DNA of 8,750 nt from Fen-1038 sp042408355 (GCA_042408355.1 JBHORD010000081.1:1-8750); one strand, 5' to 3'. Shown: positions 1 through 5,590, counted from the first letter of the stretch. A program made the numbers and translations. The notes: a model not told the origin generated them from the sequence alone.

Positions 1-129
1 AAAGTCGAACGCACCTTTTCCTGGTTTGGTAATTATCGACGCTTGGTCGTCCGTTGGGAACGTTCGTTGACAATCTATTTGGCATTCTTTCATCTCACTT
101 GTTTGCTCATCACCCTTAACCAGTTATGA
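1..129 (+). CDS. IS5-family transposase, C-terminal fragment (cut by window edge)
   Basis: An open frame enters the window and gives 42 codons ending at TGA 127-129. It starts KVERTFSWFGNYRRLVVRWE and ends in a hydrophobic tail (LAFFHLTCLLITLNQL). The block V-E-R-T-F-S-W-F-x-N-Y-R-R-L is the hallmark C-terminus of IS5-superfamily DDE transposases, and the Glu of ERTF is the third catalytic acidic residue. These enzymes cut and rejoin the ends of their own element. Only the end of the gene is visible, so I cannot tell whether the element is intact upstream or assign a subgroup (IS427, IS1031 and ISL2 types are all possible). The fragment is too short for default gene callers but the family signature is clear. 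Confidence 0.85.
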   Translation, partial: KVERTFSWFGNYRRLVVRWERSLTIYLAFFHLTCLLITLNQL

Positions 130-141
130 AACCACTTCTAT
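1..141 (+). mobile_element. Right end of an IS5-family insertion sequence
   Basis: The transposase stop lies only about 10-15 bases from where the element must end, because the kinase gene begins at 151. The stretch TTATGAAACCACTTCT overlapping and following the stop is a reasonable candidate for the right terminal inverted repeat. The exact end and target duplication cannot be fixed without the left end, which is outside the window. The right boundary is therefore approximate, within about 138-146. Confidence 0.65.
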
Positions 142-144
142 AAT
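116..144 (+). promoter_or_regulatory. Putative promoter at the IS right end reading into the ROK kinase
   Basis: A perfect -10 hexamer TATAAT lies at 139-144. A 4-of-6 match to -35 (TTAACC, 116-121) sits 17 bases upstream, inside the transposase coding end. Transcription would begin near 150-152, which is the kinase ATG, so the mRNA would be leaderless or nearly so. This fits the absence of any Shine-Dalgarno sequence before 151. The -35 belongs to the IS and the -10 lies at or across the junction, so the promoter may be a hybrid made by insertion. This is inferred from sequence match only. Confidence 0.5.
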
Positions 145-150
145 AAATTC

Positions 151-1032
151 ATGAACCTCTACGGCGGCATCGAAGCGGGCGGGACAAAGGTCATTTGCGT
201 GATCGGCAGCGGACCGGAACATATCGTCGAGCAGACGCGCATCGAAACGACCGCGCCCGATGAGACCTTTCGGAAAATCATTCAATTCTTTCAGCCATAT
301 ACAAATTCGGGAAAAGTCGAAGCCATCGGCATCGGCTGTTTCGGCCCGCTGGATTTGAATCCCGATTCGCCAACGTATGGGTTTATCGCCTCCACGCCAA
401 AACTGCGCTGGCGCAACACGGACGTGCTTGGAACGATTCAACGGGCGTTGAATATCAAAGCCATAATTGATACTGACGTCAACGCCGCGGCGCTTGGGGA
501 ATTTCGCTGGGGTGCAAGTCGGGGGGTTGATCCATCGCTTTATCTGACCATTGGCACGGGCATCGGCGGCGGATACATCAAAGATGGCAAACCGTTGATC
601 GGATTGTTTCACACCGAGATGGGACACATCCGCATCCCGCACGATTTGAAGCGCGATCCGTTTCGCGGCGTTTGCCCATTTCATCAGGATTGTTTCGAGG
701 GCCTCGTCTGCGGGCCGGCGCTGGAAAAACGATTCGGCCTGCGCGGCGAATTGATTCCCGATTACGATCCATTCTGGGAGCTGGAAGCGGAGTATATCGC
801 TTCGGCGTTGAACAATTTCATCCTCACGCTGGCGCCAAAGCGAATCATCCTTGGCGGCGGAATTATGAGCCGCGGCTTTCTATTTCCGCTGATCCGAAGA
901 AAAGTAATAGAAATATTGAACGGTTACGTCGAAAGCGAAACTCTGCGGAACATTGATGAATATATCGTCCCACCGGCGCTTGGAAATCAATCGGGCAGTT
1001 TGGGCGCAATCGCATTGGCTCAGAGGATATAA
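151..1032 (+). CDS. ROK-family sugar kinase, fructokinase-like
   Basis: This 293-residue protein should phosphorylate a hexose with ATP in the cytoplasm. It opens with GGIEAGGTK (residues 5-13), the N-terminal phosphate-binding motif in the form found in fructokinase-type ROK proteins such as Bacillus YdhR/ScrK. The catalytic base is Asp109 in DTDVNAAALGE (107-117), and the second ATP motif is LTIGTGIGGG (132-141). The zinc site is His159 (MGH) with Cys175, His178 and Cys181 in CPFHQDC, the Cys-x2-His-x2-Cys pattern typical of this subgroup. Length is normal and all key residues are present, so it should be active. ATG 151 is chosen because family members start two or three residues before the GGIEAGG motif. 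There is no ribosome-binding site; an insertion sequence ends just upstream and may supply a leaderless promoter. Fructose is the likeliest substrate, but mannose or glucose cannot be excluded. No sugar transport or catabolic gene is adjacent. Confidence 0.9.
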   Translation: MNLYGGIEAGGTKVICVIGSGPEHIVEQTRIETTAPDETFRKIIQFFQPYTNSGKVEAIGIGCFGPLDLNPDSPTYGFIASTPKLRWRNTDVLGTIQRALNIKAIIDTDVNAAALGEFRWGASRGVDPSLYLTIGTGIGGGYIKDGKPLIGLFHTEMGHIRIPHDLKRDPFRGVCPFHQDCFEGLVCGPALEKRFGLRGELIPDYDPFWELEAEYIASALNNFILTLAPKRIILGGGIMSRGFLFPLIRRKVIEILNGYVESETLRNIDEYIVPPALGNQSGSLGAIALAQRI

Positions 1033-1037
1033 ACACA

Positions 1038-1068
1038 AAAATCGGGACCCGCTCGAAGTCCCGATTTT
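1038..1068. terminator. Bidirectional intrinsic terminator between convergent genes
   Basis: A perfect 11-bp stem (AAAATCGGGAC at 1038-1048 with GTCCCGATTTT at 1058-1068) encloses a 9-base loop. The plus strand reads into TTTT, and the minus strand reads into a run of five T. The hairpin starts 5 bases after the kinase stop and lies 28 bases beyond the stop of the convergent minus-strand gene, so it can end transcripts from both sides. Confidence 0.85.
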
Positions 1069-1095
1069 GATTCGGTTTCAAGTCCCGCCTATTCG

Positions 1096-1515
1096 TTATG
1101 GCACCGCCACGTTGAAGTCAAATCGCTGGGAGGCCGCATATCCGCCTTGATAACGCACGCCGACCACTACCGCGACGGGCGCCGCTCCGCCGGGGAAGCC
1201 GGCCGTTGAGCTTTTAGCCTTGAATGTGATTTGAACCGTGGCGGTCACGCCTGCGCCTGCGTGGTCGCCGCCCTGCACTGCAACCACCCCCTTGCCGGGG
1301 AATTGGAAATCGGGCAGAGCCGTAACGCCATTGAATGGTTGATCGCTCGTCACTTGAACCGTCACGGTGGCGGTATCGCCAACGTTCATTACAGCCGGCA
1401 GTCCGCTGACAAGAGTGAAGGTCACGTTGGGCGCGGGCGCGGCGGCGGTCAATGCGCCCGTCAATAAAAGCAGCAATGCAAGCAGGCCAATCACGGATAA
1501 AACTTTCTTCGTCAT
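1096..1515 (-). CDS. Small exported protein with predicted beta-sandwich domain, unknown function
   Basis: I do not recognise a named family. The 139-residue product begins MTKKVLSVIGLLALLLLLTG, a classic signal peptide with a Lys pair followed by a hydrophobic core (about 5-23) and a likely cleavage region TAAAPAP (23-29). There is no lipobox Cys. The mature part of about 110 residues is rich in Val, Thr, Gly and Ala, with alternating hydrophobic stretches (VTFTLVSGLP, TATVTVQVTS, VTATVQITFKA, APVAVVVGVRY). This pattern suits an Ig-like or cohesin-like secreted beta-sandwich. A longer open frame runs to 1620, but ATG 1515 is preferred because AGGAGG (1522-1527) sits 6 bases upstream and the signal peptide starts there. 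The gene follows the oxidoreductase by 56 bases on the same strand and shares its terminator. It ends FDFNVAVP with no sorting signal or membrane anchor. Confidence 0.75.
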   Translation of the reverse strand: MTKKVLSVIGLLALLLLLTGALTAAAPAPNVTFTLVSGLPAVMNVGDTATVTVQVTSDQPFNGVTALPDFQFPGKGVVAVQGGDHAGAGVTATVQITFKAKSSTAGFPGGAAPVAVVVGVRYQGGYAASQRFDFNVAVP

Positions 1516-1521
1516 GACACG

Positions 1522-1527
1522 CCTCCT
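1522..1527 (-). promoter_or_regulatory. Shine-Dalgarno AGGAGG fixing the start of the small exported protein
   Basis: The minus strand reads AGGAGG with 6 bases to the ATG at 1515. It selects this start over the longer in-frame ORF, whose extra N-terminus would bury the signal peptide and overlap the upstream gene. Confidence 0.85.
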
Positions 1528-1571
1528 GACGACTAAATTTAACACGTCACGCGAACCGTGCGTCATCTTTG

Positions 1572-2219
1572 TCAGCTGACGATCTTGAAATTGAAGCGCG
1601 GCGACTCGATGACGCCCCACAATCTCAGCCAGAGCGGGATGAGCATCTCGACGCCGCGCGCCGTGGTAATATCGCCAAGGTCAATCACCGAACGCCAGCC
1701 AAACCACTTTTTGAGAATGTTGATGACTTGCGCTTTGGCTTCGATATCGTTGCCGCTGACGAAGACATCGTGGTCGCCATGAATGATGGTGGGGTTCACC
1801 ATTACGTTGACGTTCATTGTGTTCAGCGTTTTGACCACGCGCGTTTCGGGAAAGGCGCGCTGAATCTGCTCGCCAAGCGAATCGGTATTGCAAACCGAAA
1901 GTGTGGGAATCGGCCCGACGGAGTAATCCAGCGGGTTCGACAAATCAATCAAAATCTTGCCCTTCATGTTCTCGGCGCCCGCCAGCTGGAGCGCATCGAG
2001 GCTGGCCGTGCCTAATGTGCAATTGAAGAGAATCTCGCCGAAGGCTGCGGCTTCGGCGAATGTTCCAAACAACGCGTTGCCGCCCTCCTCCTTTGCCCAC
2101 ACCACAGCCCGCGGGTTGGCCTCCGTCCGCGAGCCCAGCATCACGCTATGCCCCAGCTGAACCAGCTTGGAACCGATCGTCTGCGCTACAACTCCCGTAC
2201 CCAAAATGCCGATGTTCAT
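1572..2219 (-). CDS. NADPH-dependent F420 reductase-like NAD(P)-binding oxidoreductase
   Basis: The 215-residue protein is a single Rossmann domain of the F420_oxidored (NADP oxidoreductase, coenzyme F420-dependent) type. It opens MNIGILGTGVVAQTIGSKLV, with the glycine-rich dinucleotide loop GxGxxA/G near residues 7-12. The SRTEA segment (30-34) is placed to bind the 2'-phosphate of NADP. Other family-like blocks are KILIDLSNPL (88-97), VVKTLNTMN (128-136) and DVFVSGND (151-158). The family includes true F420H2:NADP reductases and many relatives with unknown substrates, and I see no F420 biosynthesis gene nearby, so the substrate is open. The frame is open to 2351, but ATG 2219 is chosen for its AGGAGG six bases upstream and because the Rossmann strand begins there. 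It is probably first in a two-gene unit with the small exported protein. Length is typical for the family and no key residue is obviously missing. Confidence 0.85.
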   Translation of the reverse strand: MNIGILGTGVVAQTIGSKLVQLGHSVMLGSRTEANPRAVVWAKEEGGNALFGTFAEAAAFGEILFNCTLGTASLDALQLAGAENMKGKILIDLSNPLDYSVGPIPTLSVCNTDSLGEQIQRAFPETRVVKTLNTMNVNVMVNPTIIHGDHDVFVSGNDIEAKAQVINILKKWFGWRSVIDLGDITTARGVEMLIPLWLRLWGVIESPRFNFKIVS

Positions 2220-2225
2220 TGCCTG

Positions 2226-2231
2226 CCTCCT
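2226..2231 (-). promoter_or_regulatory. Shine-Dalgarno AGGAGG fixing the start of the F420-type oxidoreductase
   Basis: AGGAGG on the minus strand lies 6 bases before ATG 2219. The next gene in the unit has the same site at the same spacing. It argues against the 44-residue N-terminal extension that the open frame would allow. Confidence 0.85.
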
Positions 2232-2254
2232 TGTGAATCTAATCTGGTTGCTCG

Positions 2255-2282
2255 ATTTTAACTCATCTGTGCGAATTTGCAA
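2255..2282 (-). promoter_or_regulatory. Putative sigma70-type promoter of the oxidoreductase gene
   Basis: On the minus strand, TTGCAA (2282-2277, 4 of 6 to -35) is followed after 16 bases by TAAAAT (2260-2255, 5 of 6 to -10). Transcription would start near 2248 and give a leader of about 30 bases carrying the AGGAGG site. Support is sequence match and position only. Confidence 0.45.
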
Positions 2283-2303
2283 TTCACCAAATGTTTTCGA
2301 AAA

Positions 2304-2336
2304 TCGGCTCTTCCGTGATTGACGGAAAGAGCCCGA
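2304..2336 (-). terminator. Hairpin resembling an intrinsic terminator, read on the minus strand
   Basis: TCGGCTCTTCCGT and ACGGAAAGAGCCCGA pair across a 5-base loop (2317-2321), with two single-base bulges. On the minus strand the stem runs into GATTTTCG, a short T tract; on the plus strand no T run follows. It lies upstream of the probable oxidoreductase promoter and may insulate it from minus-strand read-through. No minus-strand gene is visible that it would terminate. Confidence 0.45.
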
Positions 2337-2499
2337 CTGCGAAGGATGCAAAGGGGAAAATGCTTGAATTTTACGGCGGTTTTCCTCCGCGCCGCCTCGA
2401 CACGGCTTCGCCAGTCAGTGCAAGCCGTTGCGGTTGAACATGGGTGTTCCCGTTAAAAACGGCAAAACTAGAAAATTATAAGATTCGCTCCGCCCCGGC
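2337..2499. other. Non-coding part of the divergent intergenic region with small inverted repeats
   Basis: Between the oxidoreductase start (2219) and the MarR start (2564) there are 344 bases without a convincing gene. Besides the promoters and the 2304-2336 hairpin, this part holds two inverted repeats. One is ACGGCTT (2402-2408) with AAGCCGT (2422-2428) and a 13-base loop. The other is CCGTT (2450-2454) with AACGG (2458-2462) and a 3-base loop. Neither has a T tract. I see no riboswitch or tRNA. Confidence 0.5.
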
Positions 2500-2529
2500 T
2501 TGACAATTCCATTGCGCCAAAAATATAAT
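2500..2529 (+). promoter_or_regulatory. Consensus sigma70-type promoter of the MarR-MFS operon
   Basis: TTGACA (2500-2505) and TATAAT (2524-2529) both match the consensus at all six positions, with an 18-base spacer. Transcription would start near 2536 and leave a leader of about 28 bases before GTG 2564. A promoter this strong in front of a repressor gene fits control by its own product. Confidence 0.85.
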
Positions 2530-2534
2530 TGCCG

Positions 2535-2552
2535 TTTGAAACTATTCTCAAA
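2535..2552. promoter_or_regulatory. Possible MarR autoregulatory operator
   Basis: TTTGA (2535-2539) and TCAAA (2548-2552) form an inverted repeat with 8 bases between, at the predicted transcription start and just before the ribosome-binding site. MarR dimers bind palindromes of about this size near their own promoters. The arms are short, so chance is a real alternative. Confidence 0.3.
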
Positions 2553-2563
2553 GGAAACCAATC

Positions 2564-3031
2564 GTGACGTCTTCCCATCAGACCGCCGCGTTGACCATGG
2601 ATGTCATCCCGCTTTTGATGCGCCGGATGCGGAAGAAATTCCGCGAGAAACGCGTACGCGAGTTGTCCATGGCGCAATTTCGCACGCTGGCGTTTCTGGA
2701 CGCCAATCAGGGCGCGTCGCTGTCGGAGGCGGCAAGTTACATCGGGCTGGGCCTCCCCTCCATGTCCAAGCTCGTAGATGCGCTGGTCAATCGGAAGCTG
2801 ATCAGGCGCGAGGTTTACGGAAAGGATCGCCGCCGCGTATGTCTAAGCCTGACGCGGCAGGGCAAGCGAACTCTGGACGAAGCCCATCAGCACACACAGA
2901 CATATTTCTCGGAAAAATTTTCGGAGCTGTCCGCCGAAGAGCGCCGGCGCGTTTCCGAAGCCCTGATACTGCTGAGAAAGCTTTTTGCGTTTAGCGATGG
3001 GATGACCAAGTCTGAGCGGCCTGAAATGTAA
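2564..3031 (+). CDS. MarR-family transcriptional regulator
   Basis: A 155-residue cytoplasmic DNA-binding protein of normal MarR length. A dimerisation helix (about 12-30) precedes the winged helix-turn-helix. This consists of MAQFRTLAFLDANQGASLSE (36-55), a recognition helix around LPSMSKLVDALVNRKLI (64-80), and the wing with the MarR signature D-R-R-x-x-L-x-L-T at 88-97 (DRRRVCLSLT). A C-terminal helix (about 121-142) completes the dimer interface. GTG 2564 is chosen over ATG 2597 because AAGGA (2551-2555) lies 8 bases upstream and the later ATG has no such site. It reads from a consensus promoter and is followed after 56 bases by a drug-efflux-type MFS gene with no terminator between, so it most likely represses both until a ligand binds. 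The basic stretch RRMRKKFREKR (20-30) is unusually Arg/Lys-rich. The ligand cannot be deduced. Confidence 0.92.
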   Translation: MTSSHQTAALTMDVIPLLMRRMRKKFREKRVRELSMAQFRTLAFLDANQGASLSEAASYIGLGLPSMSKLVDALVNRKLIRREVYGKDRRRVCLSLTRQGKRTLDEAHQHTQTYFSEKFSELSAEERRRVSEALILLRKLFAFSDGMTKSERPEM

Positions 3032-3087
3032 TAGAGTTTCTATCCGAAAATGAACGAAATTAAATCGTTGAAGGAGATAAAGTATTA

Positions 3088-4572
3088 ATGGAAACCCAAT
3101 ATTCCTTGTTTGGAAGAAAAGTTGACTACAAATGGATCGTGTTGAGCGTGACAACCATTGGCGCGCTGATGGCCTCGATTGACAGCACCATCGTCATCCT
3201 CGGCCTGCCCGATATGCTGGTCAAATTACATGCCGACCTGATCGAAATGATCTGGGTCATCATGGGCTACATTTTGGTGAGCACGGTTTTCCTCCTGAGT
3301 TTTGGGCGCGTGGCCGATATGCTGGGACGCGTCCGCATGTACAATCTGGGCTTCGTGATTTTCACGGTGGGCTCGGCGTTATGCGGATTTTCCGGCAACG
3401 CCACGCAGTTGATTCTCTTCCGCCTTGTTCAAGGCAGCGGCGCGGCCATGATGGTGGTCAATAGCGTGGCGCTCATCACCGAAGTGTTTCCGCCCAACGA
3501 ACGCGGCAAGGCATTGGGAATTAACGCCATCACATTTTCCATTGGCGGCGTAGCCGGGCCGATCCTCGGCGGTTTGATTTTGACCTTTGCAGATTGGCGC
3601 TGGATCTTCTTCATCAACGTCCCGGTCGGACTCTTCGGCGCGATTTGGGGCTATCGCGCATTGAAAGAAATGAGCGGCCGCAAACAGGGCGAGCGCTTCG
3701 ATGGGATCGGCGCCGCCAGCTTCAGCGCCGGACTCACCGCCTTATTGATTGCGTTGACGCTGGGAATCGAATACGATTTCACTTCGACTCCGATTCTGAT
3801 TCTGTTCGGCATCTTCCTGGCCGGCGTGATCTTCTTCCTGTGGTGGGAACGCCGTACAACCAATCCGGTGCTTGACCTTTCGCTGTTCAACAACCGCATT
3901 TACAACTTCTCCGTATTGTCGGCGATGATTCAATCGCTGGCGCTGTTTGCGGTCAATTTTTTGATCGTCTTCTACCTGCAGGGCGTGCGCGGTTACGATC
4001 CCCTGAAAGCCGCATTACTGCTAATTCCACTGCCGGTTGTCACATCGGTTATCGCGCCGCTCGGCGGCAATGTGGCAGACCGCATTGGTGCGCGCGTTCC
4101 GGCCACCATTGGTCTGCTCATTCAGGGCGCGGCCCTCGTCTGGTTCATGCAATTGACGCCGACCACGCCCTTGTGGCAAATTGGGCTGGGACTGGCATTG
4201 ATGGGATTCGGCGGCGGCTTGTTCTATCCGCCCAACACCAGCGCGGCTATGAATGCCTCGCCGAAGAATCGACTCGGCATCGCCTCCGGCACACTGGCAA
4301 CCCTGCGTCAGGCCGGCATGGTCACGAGTTTCGCGTTATCGCTGGCGGTTGCGGCCAGCAGTCTGCCGCGTGATGTGATGATGGCGTTGTTTGTGGGAAC
4401 CAATGTAACCCTGGGGTCAGCGCCGATGCAAGCCTTCGTCACCGGAATGCACAGCGCCTTTCTCGTCTCGACCGTTTTGGTCGTGATCGCGGCCGGCATC
4501 TCCTTCGTGCGCGGCAAGGAAGACCGCAGTAAACTGGCTGAAGAGCACGCCTCAGTGGCGCTTGGCGAATAA
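3088..4572 (+). CDS. MFS transporter, DHA2 (EmrB/QacA) family, 14 helices
   Basis: The 494-residue inner-membrane protein should be a proton-driven exporter of drugs or other amphipathic compounds. By eye there are about 14 hydrophobic segments, the count that defines DHA2: roughly 15-40, 53-72, 83-101, 107-130, 144-166, 170-190, 206-227, 235-253, 275-297, 306-325, 336-355, 362-384, 405-424 and 452-474. Family motifs are clear: IDSTIVILGLP (31-41, with the conserved Asp32 of helix 1), motif A GRVADMLGR (73-81), antiporter motif C GGVAGPILGG (153-162), and DWRWIFFINVPVG (169-181). AAGGAG (3071-3076) lies 11 bases before ATG 3088, a slightly long spacing. It is second in an operon behind a MarR regulator, a standard arrangement for inducible efflux pumps. 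No membrane-fusion partner (EmrA type) is adjacent, so it probably works alone. The substrate is unknown. Confidence 0.93.
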   Translation: METQYSLFGRKVDYKWIVLSVTTIGALMASIDSTIVILGLPDMLVKLHADLIEMIWVIMGYILVSTVFLLSFGRVADMLGRVRMYNLGFVIFTVGSALCGFSGNATQLILFRLVQGSGAAMMVVNSVALITEVFPPNERGKALGINAITFSIGGVAGPILGGLILTFADWRWIFFINVPVGLFGAIWGYRALKEMSGRKQGERFDGIGAASFSAGLTALLIALTLGIEYDFTSTPILILFGIFLAGVIFFLWWERRTTNPVLDLSLFNNRIYNFSVLSAMIQSLALFAVNFLIVFYLQGVRGYDPLKAALLLIPLPVVTSVIAPLGGNVADRIGARVPATIGLLIQGAALVWFMQLTPTTPLWQIGLGLALMGFGGGLFYPPNTSAAMNASPKNRLGIASGTLATLRQAGMVTSFALSLAVAASSLPRDVMMALFVGTNVTLGSAPMQAFVTGMHSAFLVSTVLVVIAAGISFVRGKEDRSKLAEEHASVALGE

Positions 4573-4597
4573 AACTTTTTATCTGACGTCCTCGCAT

Positions 4598-4651
4598 CGT
4601 CCCGAAGGTTTTATCTTTCAACAAGGCTCTTTTCCGAAAACCTTCGGGACG
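4598..4651. repeat. Palindromic intergenic repeat, copy 1 (upstream of the nuclease gene)
   Basis: CGTCCCGAAGGTTTT (4598-4612) and AAAACCTTCGGGACG (4637-4651) are perfect 15-base inverted arms around a 24-base loop. The core recurs at 5553-5590. No T tract follows on either strand, so it looks more like a dispersed palindromic (REP-like) element than a normal terminator, though it follows the MFS stop by 25 bases. Confidence 0.7.
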
Positions 4652-4703
4652 GTCGCGCAGGATTTCTTTTTCAGCGTCGTTTGTGGTACATTTGCGTCTA
4701 AAT

Positions 4704-5525
4704 ATGGCGACGCTTCCGGATTCATTCACATACTCGCAAACTTCCCTGCAGGATTATGCAGACTGTCCGCGCCGCTTCCAACTGCGTTACCTGGATCAAC
4801 TCGCATGGCCTGCTGTGGAAGCGGAACCAATCGCGGAAAATGAAAAGCGCCAGCAGGAGGGACAATTATTTCATCGGCTTGTCCAGCAACATTTGCTCGG
4901 CCTGCCTGTGGACAGGCTGACCGAATTGGCAAACACACCCAATCTCGAACGCTGGTGGCGAAATTATGTGAGCGCCGATTTCGGAATTGATGGTTTCGAC
5001 CGATATACGGAACTAACTCTCTCCTCCCCCGCCCAAAATCATCGTCTGCTGGCGAAATATGATCTGGTCGCAATCAAAGCGGGGGAGAAAGCAATCATCT
5101 TCGACTGGAAGACATACGCCAAACGTCCGCGCGACGAATGGATGGCGGCGCGCTGGCAGACGCGCTTGTACCGGTCGATCCTGACGCTGGCCGGGTCCCA
5201 TTTAAACGGCGGCCGGCCACTCGTCCCGGAACAGATCGAGATGGTCTATTGGTATGCCGACTTTCCGAATGAACCGGCGCGCTTCACGTACACATCCGCT
5301 CAATTCAAACGCGATCAATCCGCCATCGAAAAAGTCATCCGTGAAATTTCAACCGTGCGCGAATTCCCGTTGACCGAAGATGAAAAGATGTGCCGCTTCT
5401 GCGTTTATCGTTCGTATTGCAACCGCGGCGCGCAGGCGGGCCGGCTCGACGAAACCGAAGCGGAGATGGAATCCGAAACGGCGTTCGATGTCAACTTTGA
5501 ACAAATTGGGGAGATTGAGTTTTGA
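4704..5525 (+). CDS. Stand-alone PD-(D/E)XK nuclease, Cas4/AddB-like with Fe-S cysteines
   Basis: This 273-residue protein carries the RecB-type nuclease fold (PDDEXK_1 group), which cuts single-stranded DNA or DNA ends with Mg2+ or Mn2+. In order: FTYSQTSLQDYADCPRRFQLRYL-type entry (8-30) with Cys21; motif I His57 in EGQLFHRLV; motif II Asp120 in LAKYDLVAI; the catalytic IIFDWKT (131-137) with Asp134 and Lys136; and QTRLY (152-156), the Q-x3-Y motif. The C-terminus has CRFCVYRSYC, giving Cys230, Cys233 and Cys239. With Cys21 these form the four-cysteine iron-sulfur staple known from AddB, Cas4 and Dna2. An acidic tail (250-273) follows. Start ATG 4704 is favoured since the fold begins right after it; GTG 4683 is in frame, and neither has a ribosome-binding site. 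No helicase, cas1 or cas2 gene is nearby, so a repair role is more likely than CRISPR adaptation. It sits between two related palindromes. Confidence 0.85.
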   Translation: MATLPDSFTYSQTSLQDYADCPRRFQLRYLDQLAWPAVEAEPIAENEKRQQEGQLFHRLVQQHLLGLPVDRLTELANTPNLERWWRNYVSADFGIDGFDRYTELTLSSPAQNHRLLAKYDLVAIKAGEKAIIFDWKTYAKRPRDEWMAARWQTRLYRSILTLAGSHLNGGRPLVPEQIEMVYWYADFPNEPARFTYTSAQFKRDQSAIEKVIREISTVREFPLTEDEKMCRFCVYRSYCNRGAQAGRLDETEAEMESETAFDVNFEQIGEIEF

Positions 5526-5552
5526 AAGAAATAAACGGTTCGCCTTACACGG

Positions 5553-5590
5553 AACGTCTCGAAGGTCTTTGAGAACCTTCGGGACGTTTT
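5553..5590 (+). terminator. Intrinsic terminator of the nuclease gene, also palindromic repeat copy 2
   Basis: AACGTCTCGAAGGT (5553-5566) pairs with ACCTTCGGGACGTT (5575-5588) as a 14-bp stem with one G-T pair and an 8-base loop, ending in TTTT (5587-5590). It lies 27 bases after the nuclease stop, in front of a convergent gene. The arms share the CGTCYCGAAGGT core with the repeat at 4598-4651. Confidence 0.8.

Noticed and set aside
67..72. TTGACA inside the transposase gene as the kinase -35 box
   Set aside because: No acceptable -10 lies 16-19 bases downstream (TCATCT only). The TATAAT at 139-144 fits better with TTAACC at 116.
1516..1620. N-terminal extension of the small exported protein to 1620
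   Set aside because: It would overlap the oxidoreductase gene and bury the signal peptide, while AGGAGG fixes ATG 1515.
2220..2351. N-terminal extension of the oxidoreductase to 2351
   Set aside because: The Rossmann fold begins at ATG 2219 right after an AGGAGG site, and the extension would run through a terminator-like hairpin.
2346..2456. Small plus-strand ORFs in the divergent spacer (36 codons from ATG 2346; 25 codons from ATG 2360 preceded by AAGGGG)
   Set aside because: No recognisable composition, signal or family, and the region is better explained by inverted repeats. A ribosome-binding-like AAGGGG alone is not enough.
2500..2994. Plus-strand open frame of 164 codons overlapping the MarR gene
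   Set aside because: It starts at the MarR promoter and shadows the MarR frame, which has clear winged-helix motifs and a ribosome-binding site.
4704..5525. CRISPR-Cas adaptation module, because the nuclease resembles Cas4
   Set aside because: There is no cas1, cas2, effector gene or direct-repeat array anywhere in the window.
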